DNA of 64,000 nucleotides from NCBI GenBank assembly GCA_017431225.1, contig JAFRLM010000007.1, positions 1 through 64,000 on the forward strand, read 5' to 3'. Below the pieces are notes generated by a model. It was not told the origin of the DNA and ran no database searches. It was given only the letters and a program-made list of their open reading frames with translations. Of the stretch, positions 52,776 through 61,662 are shown in pieces (position 1 is the first letter of the stretch; every line of letters starts with the position of its first letter). This DNA is from Erysipelotrichaceae bacterium (GTDB taxonomy: Bacteria > Bacillota_I > Bacilli_A > Erysipelotrichales > Erysipelotrichaceae). The translations under genes and the position numbers were made by a program.

Positions 52776-52804
52776 TTGACATGCGAATTGAAAGGGGTTA
52801 CATT
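52776..52804 (+). promoter_or_regulatory. Promoter of the second sugar ABC operon
   Basis: A perfect -35 box TTGACA (52776-52781) is 17 bases from TACATT (52799-52804). The start site would fall near 52811. Confidence 0.7.
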
Positions 52805-52815
52805 GTACTTGACGA

Positions 52816-52829
52816 TGGAAGCGCTTCCA
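52816..52829. promoter_or_regulatory. cre site (CcpA) at the start of the second ABC operon
   Basis: TGGAAGCGCTTCCA is a perfect 14-bp palindrome (16 bp with flanks) that matches 13 of 14 cre positions. It lies just after the expected transcription start, a repressing position. Confidence 0.7.
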
Positions 52830-52858
52830 TATGGAAGCCATCGTGAAAGGAGAAGAGA

Positions 52859-53998
52859 ATGAAAAAAATCTCAACGCTTATCTTTGCATTACTTCTCGTT
52901 GCATGCTTAGGTCTGACTGCCTGCAACAGCGGCACCACACCGGCTCCGTCTGCAACTCCAGAAGCATCTACCGAACCCGCTGCACCGGCTGAAACCAAAG
53001 AGCCCGAACAGAAGAGCTCCGGTTTATCCAAGGCAACTGTTCTCGACGCAAGTGAACTCCCGATCACAGGTATCGGCACAACTGTCGCAACAGAAGTCAA
53101 GGCTTCCGGCGACTACAAGATCGGCTACATCGCTAAGAACACAACAAACCCGTACATGAACGCGCAGTCCGCTGGTGTTGCCAAGGCTGGCGAAGACATG
53201 GGCTTCGAAGCGATCTGCCAGGCTCCGTCCACAGCTGACTCTGTTGAAGAACAGGTACGTATCATGGAAAACATGATCGAACAGGGCTGCAACGCCATCA
53301 TCGTTCACTGTGCTGACTCCAACGGTATCATGCCGGGTGTCCGCGCTGCGGAAGACGCTGGTGTCATCGTTCTGACGATCGGTACTCCGGCTGCGGAAGA
53401 CACATTCCTCCGTACAGGTGTTGACTACTACGAAACAGGTTATACCATCGCTACAGAAATGGCTGAAGCATTAAACGGCGAAGGCAACATCATCATCCTC
53501 GAAGGTCCGCCGGGAGCTGCTAACGCTATCGAACGTCTGAATGGTATCAACGACGCATTCGCAAAATATCCGAACATCAAGATCGTTGCTTCCCAGACTG
53601 CTAACTTCAAGAGAACCGAAGGTATGTCCGTTACTGAAAACCTGCTCCAGGGCAACAGTGACATCCAGGGTATCATCGGTGCTAACGATGAAAGTGCTTT
53701 AGGTGCTGTTCAGGCTCTTAAGGGCGCTGGTATCGAAGGCGTTCTCGTCTCCGGTTTCGACGGCTCCGTTGACGCTTCCAACGCTGTCTTAAACGGCGAT
53801 ATGTTCGAAACATACAACACTGACCCGTACGGATCCGGTTACATTGCAGCTGCTTACGCTGTCCAGTACCTGAACGACGGTACAGAGCCGGCAGGACGTT
53901 TCATCCCGTTCCCGACAGCTAACAACGACCCGCTGATCAATGCCGAAACAGTTGACGGCTACATCAACGGCAACGCTTGGTTCAACGCTTTACAGTAA
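52859..53998 (+). CDS. Sugar ABC transporter substrate-binding lipoprotein
   Basis: This 379-residue RbsB-type binding protein has a signal peptide with lipobox GLTAC (Cys22), then a Thr/Pro/Ala-rich linker to about residue 60. The ligand domain starts at YKIGYIAKNTTNPYMNAQ and has the usual hinge and GANDESALGAVQALKGAG near 278. It opens an operon with ATPase and two permeases. GAAAGGAG precedes the start. It is not a close copy of the binding protein at 28823-29890, so the two systems may import different sugars. Confidence 0.92.
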   Translation: MKKISTLIFALLLVACLGLTACNSGTTPAPSATPEASTEPAAPAETKEPEQKSSGLSKATVLDASELPITGIGTTVATEVKASGDYKIGYIAKNTTNPYMNAQSAGVAKAGEDMGFEAICQAPSTADSVEEQVRIMENMIEQGCNAIIVHCADSNGIMPGVRAAEDAGVIVLTIGTPAAEDTFLRTGVDYYETGYTIATEMAEALNGEGNIIILEGPPGAANAIERLNGINDAFAKYPNIKIVASQTANFKRTEGMSVTENLLQGNSDIQGIIGANDESALGAVQALKGAGIEGVLVSGFDGSVDASNAVLNGDMFETYNTDPYGSGYIAAAYAVQYLNDGTEPAGRFIPFPTANNDPLINAETVDGYINGNAWFNALQ

Positions 53999-54021
53999 AT
54001 CAATACTGACTAGTTCTGACG

Positions 54022-54055
54022 TAGAATGCCCTCTTCCTGCGAAGCGGGCATTCTA
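54022..54055 (+). other. Intercistronic hairpin after the binding-protein gene
   Basis: TAGAATGCCC/GGGCATTCTA are perfect 10-bp arms with a 14-base loop and no U run. Such hairpins protect the 5' transcript and keep binding protein in excess. Confidence 0.6.
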
Positions 54056-54076
54056 CACATTAATATGGAGTGATAT

Positions 54077-55585
54077 ATGGGAAAAACAATCTTAGAAGCA
54101 AAACATATCACAAAACTATTCCCAGGAATGAAAGCTCTGGATGATGTGGACTTTGACCTTCAGGAAGGAGAAGTCCATATCCTCGTAGGCGAAAACGGCG
54201 CCGGCAAGAGTACGCTTTCCAAAGTCCTTCTGGGCGCTTACAAACCGGAAGGGGGAGAGATCTTTCTTGACGGGCAGCCGCTGAAACTGACCGGTACGAA
54301 AGACGCAATTGAAAAAGGCATCGTCGCTGTATATCAGGAGAACTCCTTGGTTCCTTACCTGAATTCAGCTCAGAATATATTCCTGAACCGCGAACCGAAG
54401 ACCAAGCTCGGTCTGCTCGATCTGAAAAAGATGAATGATGATGCGCGGGAACTGCTCAAGATCCTGAACTGCGAATACATCGATGTGACGAAAGTCGTCA
54501 GCAGCCTCAGTGTTGCCGAGCAGCAGATGGTGGAGATCGCGAAGGCTCTGTCCTTCTCGCCCCGTATCATCGTATTTGATGAGCCGACCTCCACACTTTC
54601 CGAACGTGAGGTCGAATCGCTGTTCAAACAGATCCGCAAACTGAAAGCGGAAGGTCTGGGCATCATCTATGTCTCACACCGTATGCAGGAATTCCCGCTG
54701 ATCGGCGACCGTATCACCGTCCTGCGTGACGGTAAGAAGATTGGCTGTGTCGGCATCAATGAATGTACCGACGCGGAACTGGTCAAGATGATGGTCGGCC
54801 GTGATGTTTCCCAGGTCTATGTCCGCAATAAGACAGATTTCAGTGAGGAAGCACTCAAAGTCGAAAATTTCTGCGACCAGGACGGCCGTGTAAAGAATGT
54901 CAGCTTCAACGTCCGCAAGGGTGAGATCGTCGGCCTGGCCGGCCTCGTCGGCGCCGGACGTACCGAAACTGCAGAAATGATCTACGGTATCCGCCCGATC
55001 GCTTCCGGAAAGATGACGGTCTTCGGTAAGGAACAGCTGCCTAAGACTCCGACCAGCGCGGTCAAGATGGGTATCGGCCTGATCTCGGAAGACCGCAAGC
55101 GTCAGGGTCTGGCGCTGAATGAGTCGATCGCACAGAATACCGTCGCTGTCTCGCTGCTGAAAGTCTTCCCGAACTTCTTCGTCAACAACAGTAAGATCAA
55201 CCAGATCGCCGAGGAGTTTAAGGAAAAGCTGCGCATCATGATGACGAGCGTCGGCAAGAAGACACGTTTCCTCTCCGGCGGCAACCAGCAGAAAGTCGTC
55301 CTCGCGAAATGGCTCTCCCAGGATCCGGAGATCCTGATCTTCGATGAGCCGACCCGCGGCATCGACGTCGGCGCCAAGATGGAGATCTACAATCTGATGG
55401 ACCGGATGGCTTCCGAAGGCAAGGCGATCATCATGATCTCCTCCGAACTTCCGGAGATCATCGGTATGAGTGACCGTATCTATATCATGAAGGAAGGCGA
55501 GATCACCGGTGAGCTGAAACGGGAAGACCCCGATTTCAACCAGGAAAAGATCGGTGAGCTGATGATGCTGGGAGGTGCTGAGTAA
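54077..55585 (+). CDS. Sugar ABC transporter ATPase, two domains
   Basis: This 502-residue protein repeats the RbsA/MglA plan: Walker A GENGAGKST near 39-47, LSVAEQQMVEIA as first signature, IIVFDEPT as Walker B, then the altered second loop GLVGAGRTE near 292, LSGGNQQKVVLAKWL and LIFDEPTRGIDVG. It drives import through the two permeases encoded downstream. Its stop overlaps the first permease start by one base (TAATG). Confidence 0.95.
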   Translation: MGKTILEAKHITKLFPGMKALDDVDFDLQEGEVHILVGENGAGKSTLSKVLLGAYKPEGGEIFLDGQPLKLTGTKDAIEKGIVAVYQENSLVPYLNSAQNIFLNREPKTKLGLLDLKKMNDDARELLKILNCEYIDVTKVVSSLSVAEQQMVEIAKALSFSPRIIVFDEPTSTLSEREVESLFKQIRKLKAEGLGIIYVSHRMQEFPLIGDRITVLRDGKKIGCVGINECTDAELVKMMVGRDVSQVYVRNKTDFSEEALKVENFCDQDGRVKNVSFNVRKGEIVGLAGLVGAGRTETAEMIYGIRPIASGKMTVFGKEQLPKTPTSAVKMGIGLISEDRKRQGLALNESIAQNTVAVSLLKVFPNFFVNNSKINQIAEEFKEKLRIMMTSVGKKTRFLSGGNQQKVVLAKWLSQDPEILIFDEPTRGIDVGAKMEIYNLMDRMASEGKAIIMISSELPEIIGMSDRIYIMKEGEITGELKREDPDFNQEKIGELMMLGGAE

Positions 55586-56535
55586 TGAAGGGAAAATCGT
55601 TCAAGGAAATTATCAAAAGCATCCCGCCGGTCGTATTCATGCTGGTGGCGATGATCGTGATCTTCGCGATCATCGAACCCCGTTATCTGTCCGCAAGAAA
55701 CTTCCGGAACATCCTGCTGCAGTGTGTTCCGCTGATGATCATGGCATTCGCCCAGACGATCGTTATCCTCACCGAAGGTATCGATATGTCATTGAATGCG
55801 GTGGTCAATATCGTAACGGTCCTGACTGTCTGGCTCGCGCTTAAAGGTGTACCGCTTCCGGTCGGCATGCTGATCAGCGTGCTGGTCGCGATCGTGATCG
55901 GCGTTGTCAAGGGCTTCTTCGTATCGAAGTTCTCCCTGCCGCCGTTCATCGTCTCCTACGGTATGCAGAACATCGTCAACTCGATCGCTCTCCTGCTTAC
56001 CGGCGGCGCTTCGATCTACTTCGCGAGCGAGCTCTACCGGGCTTTCACCAAGACGGTCTTCATCGTTCCCAATAACGTCTGGGTCGCAGCCCTGATGTTC
56101 GTGCTCACCTATCTGATGCTGAAACGGACCAAGCTCGGCGCCAATATCCGCGCCCTGGGCGGCAACCCGGAATCCCTGACTTTAGCCGGTGTCAATCCCG
56201 GAAGATCGCTGATCAAGGCCTATGCCTTTGCCGGTTTCCTGACCGGCATCGCCGGTCTGATGATGCTCTGCCGTGTCGAATCCGGGCAGCCGATCGTCGC
56301 CAACGGCCTTGAATTCCAGTCTGTCGCGGCGACAGTTCTCGGCGGAACTTCCTTAAGACATGGTAAAGGCAATGTGACCGGTACGATCTTAGGCGTTCTG
56401 CTGATCCAGGTCATCCAGAACGGTCTGAATATCTGCGGTGTTCCGGCGATCTACCAGAGCGTATCCACAGGCGGTATCGTTCTGGCAGCGATCATCGTCA
56501 ACGCGCTGATCACCAGCCGCAAGGCGAAAGCATAG
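55585..56535 (+). CDS. Sugar ABC transporter permease
   Basis: This 316-residue RbsC-family membrane protein has about eight to ten helices, the family motif TEGIDMSLNAVVN near 65-77, LGGNPESLTLAGV near 190 and the GGTSLRHGKGNVTGTILGVL block near 253. It is coupled to the ATPase gene by a TAATG overlap with AGGTG as ribosome site, and lies 14 bases before the second permease gene. Confidence 0.93.
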   Translation: MKGKSFKEIIKSIPPVVFMLVAMIVIFAIIEPRYLSARNFRNILLQCVPLMIMAFAQTIVILTEGIDMSLNAVVNIVTVLTVWLALKGVPLPVGMLISVLVAIVIGVVKGFFVSKFSLPPFIVSYGMQNIVNSIALLLTGGASIYFASELYRAFTKTVFIVPNNVWVAALMFVLTYLMLKRTKLGANIRALGGNPESLTLAGVNPGRSLIKAYAFAGFLTGIAGLMMLCRVESGQPIVANGLEFQSVAATVLGGTSLRHGKGNVTGTILGVLLIQVIQNGLNICGVPAIYQSVSTGGIVLAAIIVNALITSRKAKA

Positions 56536-56549
56536 AAAGGGGAAAGATC

Positions 56550-57503
56550 ATGGAAAAATTCAAACAGGCAATCAAAGAATCGACCGCATTTTACAGTCTG
56601 ATCGGACTTGTCGTCCTGGTCATCCTGTCCTCGATCATCGCCCCGAACTTCCGTACCATCAACAATATGATCACAATCTTCCGTCAGGCTTCGCTGCTGC
56701 TGATCCTCTCTTCGGGTCTTACAGCGGTACTGCTGACAGGCACGATGGACCTTTCCGTCGGCGCGACAGCAGGTCTTGTCGGATGTGTTGTTGCCCAGCT
56801 CGTCAAGAGCAGCATCTCCGTTCCGGTCGCGGCTCTGATCGGTATCCTGATCGGTGTCGTCATCGGTCTGATCAACGGTACGCTGGCTGGTATCCTGCCG
56901 GGTTTCATCGCGACCTACGGCACCAACTGGGTCATCGCCGGTCTTGGTATCGCGATCATGCGCGGTCAGGTCATCTATGATCTGCCGCCGTCCTTCACCT
57001 TCCTGGGTGTAGGTTATGTTGGTCCGATCCCGATCTTAGTCATCTTCGCTTTGATCGTCGTGGTGATCCTGTATGTCCTGCTGACAAAAACAACGCTGGG
57101 ACGCAGGATCTACCAGTACGGTTCGAACCCGGTCGCCGCGGAATACTCCGCTGTTCCGACCAGACGCATCGTCTTATCCGCATTCGTTATCTGCTCCGTC
57201 TGCGCGGCCTTCGCCGGCATGCTGATGACAGCACGTCTGAATGCGGCGGATGCGGCGATGGGCGATACCTACGGTCTGCAGACTGTCGCGGCTGCTGTTA
57301 TCGGCGGCACATCCCAGAAAGGCGGCGAAGGCGGCGTCTTAGGTACGATCGCCGGCGCACTGATCTTGACGATCGTCGTCAACGTCATGAACCTGACGGG
57401 AATCCCGGCACAGGCACAGGGCCTGATCATCGGTTCCGTCATCGTCATCATGGTCCTGATCGATACTGTTACCAGAAAACGTCAGGAAAACAAAATCGAT
57501 TAA
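56550..57503 (+). CDS. Sugar ABC transporter permease
   Basis: This 317-residue partner permease shows the same family layout, with TGTMDLSVGATAGLVG near 66-81, YGSNPVAAEYSAVPTRR near 190 and GGTSQKGGEGGVLGTIAGAL near 251. AAAGGGG precedes ATG 56550. Having two permeases that follow the ATPase differs from the first locus, where the ATPase lies between them; the two ABC systems therefore are not a simple recent duplication. Confidence 0.93.
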   Translation: MEKFKQAIKESTAFYSLIGLVVLVILSSIIAPNFRTINNMITIFRQASLLLILSSGLTAVLLTGTMDLSVGATAGLVGCVVAQLVKSSISVPVAALIGILIGVVIGLINGTLAGILPGFIATYGTNWVIAGLGIAIMRGQVIYDLPPSFTFLGVGYVGPIPILVIFALIVVVILYVLLTKTTLGRRIYQYGSNPVAAEYSAVPTRRIVLSAFVICSVCAAFAGMLMTARLNAADAAMGDTYGLQTVAAAVIGGTSQKGGEGGVLGTIAGALILTIVVNVMNLTGIPAQAQGLIIGSVIVIMVLIDTVTRKRQENKID

Positions 57504-57532
57504 CAAAGAGTTAATAAAGGAGGAAAAAACTC

Positions 57533-58414
57533 ATGAACTATAAGATCACACCACTGAACACAGGCTTCATCCCTACAAAACCGCTCGAGTACCATTATCA
57601 CTTCTCCTGCAAGCCTTACTTAAAGGATGTCAAGGATGAACCGGTACCGCTTCCGGACTTCACTTTCCTGCTCGAAGGCGAAGACGGAACTCTGATCATG
57701 GTCGATACAGGTATGGCCTGGACAGAACGCGCCAATAAATACCACCACAAGGGATCCTGGCAGAGAGAAGGTATCGATGATATCGAATCCAAGCTGAAAT
57801 CCGTAGGCCATACACCGGCTGAGATCGACATCGTCCTCTTTACACATCTGCACTGGGACCATGTCTTCTATCTTGAAAAATTCACGAAAGCTCGTTTCAT
57901 CGTCAACAAGAAGGAATGGGAATACGCTCACAATCCGGTTCCGCTCCACTTCAAGAGCTATGAACGTCCGATCATCGCCAAAGACGGCGACGTCGTCGTT
58001 GCACCGTTCGATCAGGAAGGCGTAAAGGAACGCTTCGAGTTCGTTGAAGGCGAATGCGAGATCGTCCCCGGCATCAGCGTATACGAAAGCTTCGGTCACT
58101 GCCCGGGTCATCAGACCATCGTTGTTCAGACAAAGAACGGCCCGTACTACTGCGTAGGCGACTCTGTCTTCGTAATGGGCAACATCGATACCACTCCGGA
58201 AGTTGAAGCAAACCTGCATTACGATATCCTTCCTCCGGGACGTTACGTTGATATCGTCGCTTCCTGGCTGACGATCCGTGACACACTGCGCCGCTGTAAA
58301 GAAGCAGGCGTTGATCCGCATAAGCACCTCCTGCTCGCGCATGACTACGGACTTTTCAATTACTGCGACGAGTACGAAAAGGAAAACGGCAAACTGCCGG
58401 TCTTCGGAGAATAA
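57533..58414 (+). CDS. MBL-fold lactonase-like hydrolase, paralog of 36153-36965
   Basis: This 293-residue protein has all zinc ligands of the lactonase group: THLHWDH near 104, SFGHCPGH near 186, VGDSVF near 206 and LAHDYG near 269. It shares with its paralog the opening YKITPLNTGF/YTITTLNTGI, NKYHH and WEYAHNPVPLHFKSYE blocks. AAGGAGG precedes it, 29 bases after the permease. It may open a sugar lactone brought in by the transporter. Confidence 0.88.
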   Translation: MNYKITPLNTGFIPTKPLEYHYHFSCKPYLKDVKDEPVPLPDFTFLLEGEDGTLIMVDTGMAWTERANKYHHKGSWQREGIDDIESKLKSVGHTPAEIDIVLFTHLHWDHVFYLEKFTKARFIVNKKEWEYAHNPVPLHFKSYERPIIAKDGDVVVAPFDQEGVKERFEFVEGECEIVPGISVYESFGHCPGHQTIVVQTKNGPYYCVGDSVFVMGNIDTTPEVEANLHYDILPPGRYVDIVASWLTIRDTLRRCKEAGVDPHKHLLLAHDYGLFNYCDEYEKENGKLPVFGE

Positions 58415-58429
58415 AATCAATACTGTGGT

Positions 58430-58460
58430 ATCATGAAGACCTGTGAATGGTCTTCATGAT
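58430..58460 (+). other. Strong hairpin between the lactonase and Tm-1-like genes
   Basis: ATCATGAAGACC/GGTCTTCATGAT form a perfect 12-bp stem with a seven-base loop. ATTTAT follows, a poor U run, so it may attenuate or stabilise mRNA. Confidence 0.6.
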
Positions 58461-58479
58461 ATTTATAATGGAGTTTAAT

Positions 58480-59742
58480 ATGAAAACGATAGCGATCATT
58501 GAAAGCTGTGATACGAAATACAGAGAAGCGCAGTACATTAAGGAGCTTGTGGAAAAAGAAGGGATGGCAGGTCTTGTCATCGACGTCGCCACCGGTCCTT
58601 ATCCTTCCTACAATTTTGATGTATCGCGCGAAGAGATCGTCCGGGTGAAGGGCAAGGAATGGAAGGAGCTCGAACCCAGAAGCAAAGGTGAAAAGATCGA
58701 GTTCATGCGTGAAGCCGTTACTGCCTATGTCCGCAAGCTCTATGACGAAGGCAGGATCGACGGTGTCGTCTCGATCGGCGGCCTGCAGAATACAGTCATG
58801 GCGACTTCCGCCATGCGCAGCCTGCCGATCGGTTTCCCGAAAGTCATGGCTACAACGATCGCCTGCGGCCGCAAGACCTTCGATCCGGTCGTCGGGGAAA
58901 AGGATGTGGTCGTGATCCCGGCGATCTGCGATTTCACTGGCCTTAACCTCGTCACGAAACAGGTCATCGCCAATGCGGCAGCCTGCTGTATCGGTATGGT
59001 CAAGACTGCCGGACATGTCCTGAAAAAGGGAGACAGACCGGTCGTCGGTGTCACCCTGATGGGGATCACCAATACCGGCGCCTGCGCCGCGATCGATGAG
59101 CTGGAGCGCTGCGGCATCGAAGCCCTCGGTTTCCACGCCACCGGCGTCGGCGGACCGACGATGGAGCAGATGGCGGAAGACGGACTGATCGACGGTATCC
59201 TGGATCTGACGGTCCATGAGATCACCGAGGAACATTTCGGAGGCGGCTTCTCCTATGGCGAGAACGCAAAGATCCGCATCCGCAAGAGTGTCGCTGCCAA
59301 AGTCCCGCTGGTGGTCAGTGTCGGCGGTATCGATTTCATCGATTTCGCGCCGTCGGAATTCCCGCCGCGCATGGAAGAACGCAAATACATGATGCATAAC
59401 GCCACGATGGCCCACATCAAACTGCTGCCCGATGAAGTTGAAGAAGCTACCCGCAGCTACCGCGAACGTCTGGCGGCGATCGATTATCCGGTCAAAGTGC
59501 TTTTACCGACAGACGGTATGCGTCATAATACCCGTAAAGGCGAGGAACTCTACTGGCCGGAAGTGGATGAAGCCATCCTCTCCGGCATCCGCAGCATCGA
59601 GAATCCCAATCTTGAATTCATCACGATCGAGGGAAATCTCGATACCAAGGAGTGGGGGATCCAGGCCGCCCACTATATGATCGATGAATTAGTGGAAAAA
59701 GGCGTGATCCGCAAGGAAGATCACAACTACGAGGAGGAATAA
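58480..59742 (+). CDS. Tm-1-like ATP-binding domain protein (UPF0261), paralog of 36969-38207
   Basis: This 420-residue UPF0261 protein has AIIESCDTKYREAQYIKELV in pattern at the start, SIGGLQNTVMATSAMR near 103, GFHATGVGGPTMEQM near 216 and SVGGIDFIDFAP near 280. It keeps the family pattern of its paralog while differing in many residues. The reaction is unknown; ATP binding is inferred from the Tm-1 structure. ATG 58480 is used, with ATGGAG before it, not the in-frame start 11 codons upstream inside the hairpin. Confidence 0.87.
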   Translation: MKTIAIIESCDTKYREAQYIKELVEKEGMAGLVIDVATGPYPSYNFDVSREEIVRVKGKEWKELEPRSKGEKIEFMREAVTAYVRKLYDEGRIDGVVSIGGLQNTVMATSAMRSLPIGFPKVMATTIACGRKTFDPVVGEKDVVVIPAICDFTGLNLVTKQVIANAAACCIGMVKTAGHVLKKGDRPVVGVTLMGITNTGACAAIDELERCGIEALGFHATGVGGPTMEQMAEDGLIDGILDLTVHEITEEHFGGGFSYGENAKIRIRKSVAAKVPLVVSVGGIDFIDFAPSEFPPRMEERKYMMHNATMAHIKLLPDEVEEATRSYRERLAAIDYPVKVLLPTDGMRHNTRKGEELYWPEVDEAILSGIRSIENPNLEFITIEGNLDTKEWGIQAAHYMIDELVEKGVIRKEDHNYEEE

Positions 59743-59744
59743 AC

Positions 59745-60350
59745 ATGGAAGAAAGACTTATCCCGATCTGCGAGCAGCTGGTCGAAGCCTGCAAAAGAGC
59801 GTATGCCCGCGGCATTCAGATGAACAGCGGCGGCAACGTCAGCGCCCGTGTTCCCGGTGAGGAACTGATGATCGTCAAGGCCAGCGGCAGCTCGTTTGCC
59901 GACAGCACCGTTGACGGTTTCGTCATCACCGATTTTGACGGCAACAAAGTTGCCGGCGAAGGCAAACCCACCAGAGAAGCATTGCTTCACGGTCTGATCT
60001 ACCGCTTATGCCCGAATGTCAACGCGGTCGTTCATACACACGCACCCTACAGCATCGCCTATTCCGCAGCGAAAAAACCGCTTGTCCGTGTCACCTGGCA
60101 TTCCCAGCTGAAGATGAACGCGGACCTGCCGACACTGGATGTACCGGCACCGATGGTCCGTCCGGAGTACTTCTACATGGTCGAGGAAGTTCTTAAGGAA
60201 AATCCGGAATTACCGGGCTTCCTGCTTGTCGATCATGGCCTGGTCGCCATGGGAAAAGATCCGATCAACGCGGAACATACAGCTGAACTGATCGAAGAGA
60301 CAGCAATGGTCACGATCCTGCGTGCAGCTGTCACCAAGATGGGTTTGTAA
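59745..60350 (+). CDS. Class II aldolase/adducin family protein, paralog of 35524-36135
   Basis: This 201-residue zinc enzyme has ligands in VVHTHAPYS and VDHGLVAMG, and the acid in PTREALLHG. It follows the Tm-1-like gene by two bases with GAGGAGG. Together, lactonase, Tm-1-like protein and this aldolase repeat the core of the first locus. It should cleave or decarboxylate a phosphorylated sugar acid. In contrast to the first locus, no RuBisCO-like gene is here. Confidence 0.88.
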   Translation: MEERLIPICEQLVEACKRAYARGIQMNSGGNVSARVPGEELMIVKASGSSFADSTVDGFVITDFDGNKVAGEGKPTREALLHGLIYRLCPNVNAVVHTHAPYSIAYSAAKKPLVRVTWHSQLKMNADLPTLDVPAPMVRPEYFYMVEEVLKENPELPGFLLVDHGLVAMGKDPINAEHTAELIEETAMVTILRAAVTKMGL

Positions 60351-60376
60351 GGCTTATAAACAGGGCAGATTTGTAG

Positions 60377-60382
60377 TAAAAT
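60377..60382 (+). promoter_or_regulatory. -10 box of the second GntR gene
   Basis: TAAAAT lies six bases before ATG 60389. No ribosome site can fit, so the regulator may be translated from a leaderless mRNA; the -35 box is poor. Confidence 0.35.
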
Positions 60383-60388
60383 TAATAT

Positions 60389-61153
60389 ATGCGTATCACA
60401 ATGCAGGAAAACCCGGAAGGACTGTTTCAGAAGAACGCACTTTCCGAACAGGTAATCGATATCCTGATGGAATGGATCATGGAGGGAAAACTTCAGATGG
60501 GTGACCGTCTGAATGCCAACGACCTCGCCAAGACCCTCGGCGTCAGCCGTATGCCGGTAAGAGAAGCTCTGCTGGACCTTGAAAAACGGGGTCTCGCCGA
60601 GTCGATCCCGTATGTCGGTATGCGCCTGGTCAAGCTCTCTGAAGAAGATATCAAACAGATCTATATGGTAAGAAGGGCGCTGGAACCGATCGCGGCCCGT
60701 TTCGCTTGCCATAATGTGACGGACAAGGATATCGCGGAGCTCGAGGATCTTCATCAGGAATACGAACGTCTGGTATGGGATCCTGCAGCTAGCCCGATCG
60801 ATACCTATCGGCAGAACCGCCGCTTCCATTTTGCCATCTATAAGCTCGGCAAGCTGGACCGCGTGAACGCCCTGATCGAACAGGTCTGGGACAATCTGGC
60901 TTTCTTCAAGCTCATCTTCGGGCACAGTCTGCTCGACACCGATGAGTCGAAGCGCCGGATCGTCCAGGTGCATCGTAATTATCTCAATGCGCTGATCGCC
61001 AGGGACGAAGACAAGATCTTTGATCTGTTTGCGGACAATCTGAGCCGCCGTCTTTCCGATCTGCCGTATTATGTCGACGCCTATACGCATGAACAGAAAA
61101 AAGCAAGATCATCCGGTGAACCTGCCGGCTCGAGCTTGCGGGAAAAAATGTAA
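60389..61153 (+). CDS. GntR-family regulator (FCD domain)
   Basis: This 254-residue protein has a winged helix (about 17-80, NDLAKTLGVSRMPVREALLDLEKRGL) and an FCD domain with the metal-binding pattern (RRALEPIAARFA near 93, RRFHFAIY near 144, VHRNYLNAL near 193). It lies between the aldolase and isomerase genes and probably controls the second ABC operon through a TTGGATACAA-type site. ATG 60389 or ATG 60401 could be used; neither has a Shine-Dalgarno site. Confidence 0.9.
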   Translation: MRITMQENPEGLFQKNALSEQVIDILMEWIMEGKLQMGDRLNANDLAKTLGVSRMPVREALLDLEKRGLAESIPYVGMRLVKLSEEDIKQIYMVRRALEPIAARFACHNVTDKDIAELEDLHQEYERLVWDPAASPIDTYRQNRRFHFAIYKLGKLDRVNALIEQVWDNLAFFKLIFGHSLLDTDESKRRIVQVHRNYLNALIARDEDKIFDLFADNLSRRLSDLPYYVDAYTHEQKKARSSGEPAGSSLREKM

Positions 61154-61180
61154 ACGGTCATACCAGAATATGACCGTTCT
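61153..61180 (+). terminator. Hairpin after the GntR gene
   Basis: AACGGTCATA/TATGACCGTT, a perfect 10-bp stem with a six-base loop, is followed by CTTCATT. The weak U run suggests partial termination before rpiB. Confidence 0.5.
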
Positions 61181-61217
61181 TCATTAAAAAAGTCTTTAAA
61201 GACCAGGAGGAAACACT

Positions 61218-61661
61218 ATGAAGATCGCTATCGGATGTGATCCAAATGCCGAAGAGGCAAAACAGCAACTTATCGAATTCATCAACAAGAAAAAACTTGG
61301 CGAAGTGACCGATTTCGGTTCCGAAGACGTTATCTACCAGCACACAGCTGCCGCTGTCGCGGAAGCAGTTGCCAGAGGGGAATATGACCGCGGTGTCTTA
61401 TTATGCGGTACCGGCATCGGTGTCTCGATCGCTGCCAATAAGGTCAAGGGTGCATACGCCGCTCTGATCTCCGACGTATACTCCGCAAAAAGAGCACGTC
61501 TCAGCAACGATGCCAACATCGCCTGCTTAGGCGCTTTCACGACCGGCAACAAGCTCAGAGAAGAACTCATCGAAGCCTTCCTGACCAACGAGTTCGTTCC
61601 GGGCTGCGCTTCCCAGCCGAAAGTTGACGCTTACCACGAATACGACGAAAACCGCAAATAA
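61218..61661 (+). CDS. rpiB: RpiB/LacAB-family sugar-phosphate isomerase
   Basis: This 147-residue enzyme has the family active-site block LLCGTGIGVSIAANK with catalytic C63. Two residues usual in ribose-5-phosphate isomerase B are changed: GCDHAG is GCDPNA (His to Pro at 9), and the ring-opening histidine near 99 (QHND in E. coli) is replaced in LSNDANI. Such changes fit a substrate that does not form a ring, such as a tetrose phosphate (compare EryI). AGGAGG precedes it; it overlaps nothing and ends one base before the TIM-like gene. Confidence 0.9.
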   Translation: MKIAIGCDPNAEEAKQQLIEFINKKKLGEVTDFGSEDVIYQHTAAAVAEAVARGEYDRGVLLCGTGIGVSIAANKVKGAYAALISDVYSAKRARLSNDANIACLGAFTTGNKLREELIEAFLTNEFVPGCASQPKVDAYHEYDENRK

Positions 61662-61662
61662 G

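Noticed and set aside
57533..58414. Quorum-quenching AHL lactonase as main function
   Set aside because: The zinc motifs match that family, but the fixed place in sugar importer operons (twice) makes a sugar lactone more likely.
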